From Clostridiales bacterium UBA4696 (GTDB taxonomy: Bacteria > Bacillota > Clostridia > Oscillospirales > Oscillospiraceae), in contig DHKK01000184.1 of assembly GCA_002404795.1 (NCBI GenBank), positions 1 to 10,838 on the forward strand: a DNA stretch of 10,838 bases, in the 5' to 3' direction. The notes beneath the pieces were generated by a model, which saw only the letters and a program-made list of their open reading frames with translations, had not been told where the DNA came from and did not search any database. The position numbers and the translations under genes are program-made. Below, piece after piece: positions 5,687 to 10,838 of the stretch (position 1 is the stretch's first letter; each line of letters begins with the position of its first letter).

Positions 5687-6403
5687 TCAGATCGCGCCCA
5701 GCACCTTGCCGATGGGGTCGCGGAAGATCAGGTTGGCGTATGTATCGTATGGGGTCTCATCGCGGTTGATGAGCACGAGCTTGTTTCCCCGGTAGTAGCG
5801 GATGAGCCCCGCCGCGGGGTAGACGGTCAGAGATGTGCCGCCCACGATCAAAACCTCCGCGTCCGCGATCGCGCGGACCGCGCCTTCGATCACGGTCTGG
5901 TCGAGGCTCTCCTCGTAGAGCACCACATCCGGCTTGATCCGCCCGCCGCAGGTGCAGCGGGGGACGCCCGCGCTGTCACGGATGTACTCGGGCGGGTAGA
6001 ATTTGCCGCATTTCTCGCAGTAGTTGCGGTAGACCGAGCCGTGCAGCTCGTAGACGCACTTGCTGCCGGCCTTCTGGTGCAGACCGTCGATATTCTGGGT
6101 CACGATGGCGCGGAGCCTGCCGGCCTGTTCGAGCGCGGCGAGCTTTTTGTGCGCCTCGTTCGGCTGATAGTCCAGCGGGAGCATCTTTTCGCGGTAAAAT
6201 TTGAAGAAATATTCCGGGTGCTGATAGAAAAAGGTATGGCTCAGGATCGTCTCGGGCGGATAGTCGAATTTCTGGTGATACAGGCCGTCCGTGCTGCGGA
6301 AGTCCGGGATGCCGGACTCGGTCGACACGCCCGCGCCGCCGAAAAACACGATGTTGTCACTTTCGGTAATCCAGGTTTTTAGGGTCTCGATCGCGGAAGT
6401 CAT
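5687..6403 (-). CDS. cobB: NAD-dependent protein deacylase, sirtuin (Sir2/CobB family)
   Basis: A 238-residue sirtuin. Family members remove acyl groups from lysines using NAD+. The Rossmann NAD site is FFGGAGVSTESGIPDFRS (20-37). TQNIDGLHQKAGS (102-114) lines the NAD ribose pocket and H121 in ELHGS is the catalytic histidine. A zinc ribbon is formed by C129, C132, C150 and C152 (CEKC, CTC). GGTSLTVYPAAG (188-199) and INRD (212-215) complete the cofactor site. Length is typical for a bacterial sirtuin. The open frame extends upstream, but the earlier residues are a shadow of trmD; ATGATG at 6406-6401 with GGAGG (6417-6413) ahead gives the real start, either methionine. It overlaps the trmD end by about 47-50 nt and its ribosome-binding site lies inside trmD. 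The downstream methyltransferase begins 6 nt after its stop. Confidence 0.92.
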   Translation of the reverse strand: MTSAIETLKTWITESDNIVFFGGAGVSTESGIPDFRSTDGLYHQKFDYPPETILSHTFFYQHPEYFFKFYREKMLPLDYQPNEAHKKLAALEQAGRLRAIVTQNIDGLHQKAGSKCVYELHGSVYRNYCEKCGKFYPPEYIRDSAGVPRCTCGGRIKPDVVLYEESLDQTVIEGAVRAIADAEVLIVGGTSLTVYPAAGLIRYYRGNKLVLINRDETPYDTYANLIFRDPIGKVLGAI

Positions 6404-7148
6404 CATCCTCTGCCTCCAGTTCTGCGATAAATTTGCGCTCGGCCCGCGTCTTATACGGGAAGCGCAGCTTGTAGAAAAGATCCGGCCGCCGGTGCAGCGT
6501 GCGCAGGATCGACTGCTTTTTCTGCCATCGGGCGACCTTCGCATGGTCGCCGGAGCGCAAAACCTCCGGCACCGTCAGCCCGTGCCAGTCGTCGGGCCTC
6601 GAGTACTGCGGGTATTCGAGAAGCCCGGACCAGTGGCTCTCGTCGGTGAAGCAGACCTCGTCTCCCAGCACGCCCGGGATCAGGCGCGAGACGGCGTCGA
6701 CGATCGCCATGGCCGGGATCTCGCCGCCCGTGAGCACGAAATCGCCCATGGAGATCTCCTCGTCGACGCATTCGTCGAGAAAGCGCTGGTCCACGCCCTC
6801 ATAATGGCCGCAGACGAGGATGAGATTGTCATAGTCCGCCTGCAGCTGCCGCGCCTTGGTCTGGTCGAACGACGGGCCGCAGGGGGAGAGGAAGACGGTG
6901 TGCACCGGCGCGCCGATCTCATCGCAGATCGCGCACCAGCAGCGCCACAGCGGGTCGCACTGCATGATCGCGCCGCGGCCGCCGCCGTAGGGGTAATCGT
7001 CCACTTGGTTCTGCTTGTTGGTGGTATAGTCCCGGATCTGGTGGGCGTGGATCTCGATGAGGCCCTTTTTCTGCGCCCGGCCGAGGATGCTGGCGTTCAG
7101 CATTGGCGTCACGGCCTCCGGAAACAGCGTCATGATATCAAAGCGCAT
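6357..7148 (-). CDS. trmD: tRNA (guanine-N1)-methyltransferase TrmD
   Basis: A 263-residue SPOUT methyltransferase that makes m1G37 in tRNAs and so guards the reading frame. It begins MRFDIMTLFPEAV, the usual TrmD opening. DYPYGGGRGAIMQ (about 51-63), VCGHYEGVDQR and ISMGDFVLTGGEIPAM form the trefoil-knot SAM site, and LLEYPQYSRP carries the conserved motif before the C-terminal helices. An in-frame ATG at 7199 would add 17 residues, but those lie within rimM and are not TrmD-like; the start at 7148 is 4 nt past the rimM stop, with AAGGG about 12 nt upstream. The C-terminal tail (EAEDDDFRDRDPKNLDYRK) is a little longer than usual and is the part that overlaps the sirtuin start. rplS, the common next gene, is absent. 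Confidence 0.95.
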   Translation of the reverse strand: MRFDIMTLFPEAVTPMLNASILGRAQKKGLIEIHAHQIRDYTTNKQNQVDDYPYGGGRGAIMQCDPLWRCWCAICDEIGAPVHTVFLSPCGPSFDQTKARQLQADYDNLILVCGHYEGVDQRFLDECVDEEISMGDFVLTGGEIPAMAIVDAVSRLIPGVLGDEVCFTDESHWSGLLEYPQYSRPDDWHGLTVPEVLRSGDHAKVARWQKKQSILRTLHRRPDLFYKLRFPYKTRAERKFIAELEAEDDDFRDRDPKNLDYRK

Positions 7149-7152
7149 GGCC

Positions 7153-7641
7153 TTACATCCCTTCGATGAGCCGCACGCGGATATAGCCCTCGTCCACATT
7201 GCGTTCGAGGACGAATTCCGGCACGGCGGGGATCAGATGCTCCTGCCCGTCCGCACTTTTTACGACATAGACGTCGTTGGCGGGCGTGGACATGACGTCG
7301 GTCAGCTTGCCGATGGGTGTTTCGCCGTCGTAGACCGGCAGACCAAGAAGATCCGCGATAAAGATGCTGCCCTGCGGCAGCTGCGCGTCGGCGCGGTCGA
7401 TCGAGACGACCTGATCGCGCAGGGCGCTGGCGGCCTCCACGGTGTCGATGCCCGCGAGCTTTATGAGCACGCAGGTCTTCTGCACGCGGGAGGACGCCAC
7501 CCGGTAGGCGCGGCCGCCGATCCAGAGCGTGTCAAACTGCAGCAGGAACTCCGGGCTGTCGGCCCAGGGCAGAAGCTTGACCTCGCCGCGCACGCCGTGC
7601 GTGCTAACGATCTTTCCGGTTTGCAGATATTGCTGTTTCAT
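7153..7641 (-). CDS. rimM: 16S rRNA processing/ribosome maturation factor RimM
   Basis: A 162-residue protein matching RimM, which binds ribosomal protein S19 and helps mature the 30S subunit head. The N-terminal barrel opens with TGKIVSTHGVRGEVKLLPW (8-26). A PRC-barrel begins around residue 92 (FIADLLGLPVYD, then IGKLTDVMSTPANDVYVV) and the protein ends with the family pattern IPAVPEFVLERNVDEGYIRV. Length is normal. The start at 7641 has GGAGG at 7652-7648 with 6-nt spacing. It is the first gene of the leftward operon; rpsP and the KH-domain gene that usually sit upstream are not here, and repeat R copy 3 and a predicted promoter lie upstream instead. Confidence 0.95.
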   Translation of the reverse strand: MKQQYLQTGKIVSTHGVRGEVKLLPWADSPEFLLQFDTLWIGGRAYRVASSRVQKTCVLIKLAGIDTVEAASALRDQVVSIDRADAQLPQGSIFIADLLGLPVYDGETPIGKLTDVMSTPANDVYVVKSADGQEHLIPAVPEFVLERNVDEGYIRVRLIEGM

Positions 7642-7717
7642 AGGGAACCTCCGTTATGGTTGGAGAATGTTGGGCCGCGAGCGGCGGCTCGTTTCGTCGA
7701 GGTCACTTCTGACGCGC

Positions 7718-7980
7718 CTCCGGCGGCCCTATCTTTTCTCTTGCAAGAGAAAAGATAGGGGAGAAAAGAGTGCTTGGATGCGTTTGGTGCTTTCTGCATC
7801 TGAATTTAGGCGGGAACCAATGTTTTGGTCTGGCGTTCCACTCGATACCCACCCTACGCGTCTCTGACTGCGCGCCGCCTGATACGGGGGTATCAAATTT
7901 GATACTAGTTGCCTTAGAATATCTGCCGGCAATAGAAGGTGCGGATGGAATTTTGATGGATGGTACCTTCCTGCGGGGGA
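7718..7980 (+). repeat. Dispersed repeat R, copy 3 (full length)
   Basis: This copy is collinear with 4372-4636. It opens with GCCTCCGGCGGCCCTATC, and its palindrome is perfect over 32 nt (7728-7759: CCTATCTTTTCTCTTG and its reverse complement). It also holds the CGCGCCGCCTGATACGGGGG block, a 16-nt palindrome GTATCAAATTTGATAC (7890-7905), and GAAGGT/ACCTTC arms ending in CCTGCGGGGG. The palindromes differ in sequence between copies but a palindrome stays at the same place (compare 4556-4567). The unit lies between a predicted leftward promoter (8035-8007) and rimM, so it would be transcribed as part of the rimM leader in reverse orientation. No ORF is conserved. Confidence 0.8.
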
Positions 7981-8006
7981 CTGGGCAGCGATTCCTTTTT
8001 ATGATA

Positions 8007-8035
8007 ATTATACTGTGTTTTTCCCATGCGGGCAA
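8007..8035 (-). promoter_or_regulatory. Predicted sigma-70 type promoter for the rimM operon
   Basis: On the minus strand TTGCCC (8035-8030) and a perfect TATAAT (8012-8007) are separated by exactly 17 nt. Transcription would start near 8000 and run leftward, giving a leader of about 360 nt before the rimM ATG that contains the whole R copy 3. It is the only good promoter match upstream of rimM. Confidence 0.6.
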
Positions 8036-8073
8036 GAGGGAACATTCCTGAACGGGGGCTTTGCCGGGGGCGG

Positions 8074-8102
8074 TTGCAAAAAAGGGGTGGGCGTGGTATG
8101 AT
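8074..8102 (+). promoter_or_regulatory. Predicted sigma-70 type promoter for trkA-trkH
   Basis: TTGCAA (8074-8079) and TATGAT (8097-8102) are 17 nt apart, with an extended -10 TG at 8094-8095. Transcription would begin near 8109, leaving a short leader before the trkA start at 8136. It is back-to-back with the predicted rimM promoter, 38 nt between the two -35 boxes. Confidence 0.65.
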
Positions 8103-8135
8103 TTTAATGATAAAGAGACAAAAGGAGTTGAGACC

Positions 8136-9518
8136 ATGCGGATCGTCATCGTGGGCGACGGAAAGATCGGCAGCGCGCTGGCCGAGCAGCTCTCGCGCGA
8201 GGGCCATGAGATCACCATTGTCGACCGCAGCGGGACGCCGCTGCAGCGGACAGTCGAGGATCTCGACATTCTGAGCGTCGAGGGCAACGGCGCGACCTAC
8301 GCCACGCAGATCGAGGCGGGCGTGGACGAGGCGGATCTGGTCATCGCCGTGACGGCGCAGGACGAGCTGAATCTCCTGTGCTGCCTGATCGCAAAGAAGA
8401 TCGGCGCGCGGCACACCATCGCCCGCGTGCGCAACCCCGAATACGCCGGGGAGCTTTCGCTCATCTCCGACGATCTGGGGCTGAGCCTGTCCGTCAATCC
8501 GGAGCTCATCTGCGCGACCGAGATGGCCCGGACGCTCCGCACCCCCTCGGCCATCAAGACCGACACGTTCTTCGGCGGCAAGGTCGAGCTGCTCAAATTC
8601 CAGCTCCCGGCCGACTCGCCGCTGAGCGGCAAAACGCTCATGGAGCTGCCGTCGGTCACGAAGGCCAAGGTGCTCGTCTGCGCGGTCGAGCGCGGCGAGC
8701 AGGAGATCCATATCCCCTCCGGCGGCTTCCGCCTGCAGTCGGGCGACCGGATCTCGTTCGTCGCCTCCTACGGCGGCGCGCAGCAGTTTTTCCGCCAGAT
8801 GAAGCTGGCGGCGGGCCGCGTGCGCAGCGTCATGCTCATCGGCGGCGGCCGCATCGCCTATTATCTGGCCCGGCAGCTGATCGAAGCCGGGCTCGACGTC
8901 AAAATTCTCGAGAGCGATCAGGCCCGCTGCGAGGAGCTTTCCATCGCCCTTCCCAGGGCGGAGATCCTCTGCGGCGACGGCACGAACGAAGCGTTCCTCC
9001 GCGAGTGCGGCATCGAGACGACCGACGCCGTCGCGGCGCTCACCGGCATCGATGAGGAAAACGTCCTCATCGGCATGTACATCCGCAAGACCTGGCCGAA
9101 GATCAAGGTCATCACCAAGGTCAACCGGACCTCGTTCCAGTCCATCATCGACAGCATGGACCTCGGCAGCGTCTTCAATCCCCGCAACTCTGCGTCGAAC
9201 CTCATCTGCCGCTATGTCCGCGCCATGCAGAACTCCGAGAGCAGCTCGCAGATCGAGACGCTCTACAAGCTCGTCGGCGGCAAGGCCGAGGCGCTGGAGT
9301 TCCGCGTGTCGGAGGGCTCGAAGCTCTGCGGCGTGCCGCTGCAGGAGCTGCGGCTGCGCGAAAATCTGCTGATCGGCTGCATCGGCCGCGGCGGAAAGAT
9401 CATCATCCCCAGCGGCCAGGATACCATCGAGCCGGGCGACAGCGTCATCGTCGTGACCTGCAGCGCAGGACTCGGCAGGCTGGAGGACATTCTGGCAAGA
9501 GGGCCGGGCCATGAATAA
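8136..9518 (+). CDS. trkA: Trk potassium uptake protein TrkA
   Basis: A 460-residue cytoplasmic regulator of the Trk K+ transporter: it binds NAD(H)/nucleotides and gates the TrkH channel subunit. It has the doubled RCK layout. RCK_N1 runs from residue 1 to about 130, with the nucleotide loop GDGKIG (7-12) and acidic D30 at the end of strand 2. RCK_C1 is about 142-225. RCK_N2 starts at about 231, with GGGRIA (236-241), where the third glycine is replaced by alanine, and E259. RCK_C2 is about 375-452 (ending PSGQDTIEPGDSVIVV). An open frame continues 75 nt upstream, but the start at 8136 has AAGGAG 8 nt ahead (8122-8127) and MRIVIVGDGKIG is the family beginning. The stop overlaps the trkH start by 8 nt. 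Confidence 0.93.
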   Translation: MRIVIVGDGKIGSALAEQLSREGHEITIVDRSGTPLQRTVEDLDILSVEGNGATYATQIEAGVDEADLVIAVTAQDELNLLCCLIAKKIGARHTIARVRNPEYAGELSLISDDLGLSLSVNPELICATEMARTLRTPSAIKTDTFFGGKVELLKFQLPADSPLSGKTLMELPSVTKAKVLVCAVERGEQEIHIPSGGFRLQSGDRISFVASYGGAQQFFRQMKLAAGRVRSVMLIGGGRIAYYLARQLIEAGLDVKILESDQARCEELSIALPRAEILCGDGTNEAFLRECGIETTDAVAALTGIDEENVLIGMYIRKTWPKIKVITKVNRTSFQSIIDSMDLGSVFNPRNSASNLICRYVRAMQNSESSSQIETLYKLVGGKAEALEFRVSEGSKLCGVPLQELRLRENLLIGCIGRGGKIIIPSGQDTIEPGDSVIVVTCSAGLGRLEDILARGPGHE

Positions 9519-10838
9519 GCGGGCGATCGTCTATGTGCTGGGCGCGGTGCTGCTGATCGGGGCCGCGCTGATGCTGCCGCCGCTGCTCGTGGCGCTGATC
9601 TGCCAGGAGGCAAGCGGCTGGTATTTCCTCTGGGTGATGCTGGGCGCGGCAGTGCTCGGCGCGCTGGCGCTGCGGCTGGGCGGCGGCAAGCGGGCCGTCA
9701 TGTACGCGAAAGAAGGGCTGATCGCGGTGGCGCTCAGCTGGATCGTGCTCTCGCTCGTCGGGGCGCTGCCGTTCACGCTTTCGGGGCAGATCCCGTTTTA
9801 TCTCGACGCCGTGTTCGAGATGATCTCCGGCTTTACCACCACCGGCTCGAGCATCCTCCCTGCGGTGGAGGAGCTTGACAAGTGCATGCTGTTCTGGCGC
9901 AGCTTTTCGCACTGGATCGGCGGCATGGGCATTCTGGTGTTCATGCTGGCCATCGTCCGGCTGGACGGCGGCCAGGCCATCCACCTGCTGCGAGCCGAGA
10001 GCCCCGGGCCGACGGTCTCAAAGATGGTGCCGCGGATGGCCGATTCGTCCAAGATCCTCTATGGGATCTATTTTGGCCTGACGGTGCTGCAGATCGGCTT
10101 TTATCTGGCCGGCGGCGAGCCGCTGTTTGACGCGCTCTGCAACGCCTTCGCCACGGCCGGTACCGGCGGCTTTGCCATCCGCAACGATTCCTTCGCCTCC
10201 TACAGCGCCTACACGCAGACGGTCACGACCGTCTTCATGGCCCTGTTCGGCGTCAACTTTTCGATCTATTTCTTCCTGCTGCGCCGGAAATTCGATCTGG
10301 CGTGGAAGAACACGGAGCTGCGCTGGTACGTGTCGATCATTCTCGGCTCGACGCTGCTCATCACCTGCAACATCATGAAGCTCTACGGCGGTGATTTCGG
10401 CTTCAGCCTGCATCACGCGGCCTTTACCGTCTCCTCCGTCATCACCACGACGGGCTTCGGCACGGAGAACTTTGACCTGTGGCCGGAGTTTTCCCGCGTC
10501 ATTCTGGTGCTGCTGATGATCGTCGGCGCGAGCGCCGGGTCGACGGGCGGCGGACTGAAGGTCTCGCGCGTGGTCATCCTGATGCGCGCGGCCAAGGCGG
10601 AGCTGCGCAAGATCCTGCACCCGCACACCGTGAAGGTCATCACCGTCGACGGCAAGTCCGTCTCCGGCGAGACGGTCCGGGCCGTGAGCACTTATTTTAT
10701 CCTGTATGTGCTCATTGCCGCGGCGTCGGTGCTGCTCGTCTCGCTCGACGGCTATGACGGCTCGACCACGCTCACGGCTGTCATGGCGACGTTCAACAAC
10801 ATCGGCCCCGGCCTCGGCCTGTGCGGCCCGGCGGGCAA
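9511..10838 (+). CDS. trkH: Trk potassium uptake channel subunit TrkH (3' end beyond window)
   Basis: The first 442 residues of a polytopic membrane protein of the TrkH/KtrB superfamily, which carries K+ across the membrane. The four pore-loop filters are all in view: SGFTTTGSS (106-114), ATAGTGGFAI (214-223), VITTTGFGTEN (310-320) and FNNIGPGLG (428-436), each with the filter glycine (112, 217 or 219, 315, 432). Hydrophobic helices surround them, the first at about 6-30. GASAGSTGGGLKVSR (339-353) is the conserved loop after the third pore motif. The start ATG sits inside the trkA stop region (ATGAATAA), so translation is probably coupled. No stop occurs before the window ends at 10838; normal TrkH is about 480 residues, so roughly 40 are missing. 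Confidence 0.93.
   Translation, partial: MNKRAIVYVLGAVLLIGAALMLPPLLVALICQEASGWYFLWVMLGAAVLGALALRLGGGKRAVMYAKEGLIAVALSWIVLSLVGALPFTLSGQIPFYLDAVFEMISGFTTTGSSILPAVEELDKCMLFWRSFSHWIGGMGILVFMLAIVRLDGGQAIHLLRAESPGPTVSKMVPRMADSSKILYGIYFGLTVLQIGFYLAGGEPLFDALCNAFATAGTGGFAIRNDSFASYSAYTQTVTTVFMALFGVNFSIYFFLLRRKFDLAWKNTELRWYVSIILGSTLLITCNIMKLYGGDFGFSLHHAAFTVSSVITTTGFGTENFDLWPEFSRVILVLLMIVGASAGSTGGGLKVSRVVILMRAAKAELRKILHPHTVKVITVDGKSVSGETVRAVSTYFILYVLIAAASVLLVSLDGYDGSTTLTAVMATFNNIGPGLGLCGPAG

Noticed and set aside
4904..6382. A 492-codon plus-strand open frame opposite the methyltransferase and sirtuin
   Set aside because: It runs antisense across two well-supported genes and their junction, and its composition is typical of shadow frames in GC-rich DNA.
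7728..7759. The 32-nt perfect palindrome as an intrinsic terminator
   Set aside because: No T-tract follows on either strand, and in the rimM direction it lies upstream of the gene; it is better described as the left end of repeat R.
7914..9512. A long minus-strand open frame (532 codons) opposite trkA
   Set aside because: It mirrors GC-rich trkA codons, has low-complexity Arg/Ala/Asp/His-rich composition and no family motif; trkA on the other strand has clear RCK motifs, start and ribosome-binding site.

Overview
The window looks like chromosomal DNA of a GC-rich member of the Firmicutes, most likely a gut Clostridia of the Oscillospiraceae type. The grounds are GC-rich genes with Gram-positive style Shine-Dalgarno sites (GGAGG), a lipoprotein of the DUF4349 family, a clostridial double-OB SSB-like protein, a long YgiQ, and gene-poor gaps filled with small GC-hairpin repeats of the kind common in gut Clostridia. 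The family assignments are from protein motifs; the taxon is an inference.

Layout. 1-449 holds no gene: it has a degenerate copy of a dispersed ~265-bp repeat (called R here), stacked hairpins with a rightward intrinsic terminator, and a terminator shared with the first gene. Leftward (minus strand) genes follow: DUF4349 lipoprotein (450-1481), tandem-OB SSB-like protein (1563-2180) and YgiQ radical SAM protein (2240-4126). 4127-4810 is a repeat cluster: one hairpin element apparently nested in another, a second full R copy, and an inverted pair of hairpin elements. Next is a tight leftward operon, transcribed rimM (7153-7641), trmD (6357-7148), sirtuin (5687-6403) and a homocysteine S-methyltransferase (4811-5680), with gaps of 4 nt, a ~47-50 nt overlap and 6 nt. 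The 7642-8135 gap carries the third R copy and two divergent sigma-70 type promoters. On the right, trkA (8136-9518) and trkH (9511 to beyond the window end) form a rightward potassium-uptake operon with an 8-nt overlap.

How the genes fit together. RimM and TrmD are the usual ribosome-maturation/tRNA m1G37 pair, but the common partners rpsP and rplS are absent; an NAD-dependent deacylase and a methyl-transfer enzyme sit downstream instead. TrkA (NAD-binding gating subunit) and TrkH (membrane channel subunit) work as one K+ transporter. No phage, CRISPR, transposase, rRNA or tRNA gene was seen. The least explained content is in the intergenic repeats: three same-orientation R copies, one placed in the predicted leader of the rimM operon, and hairpin elements whose third arm could pair alternatively with the first.
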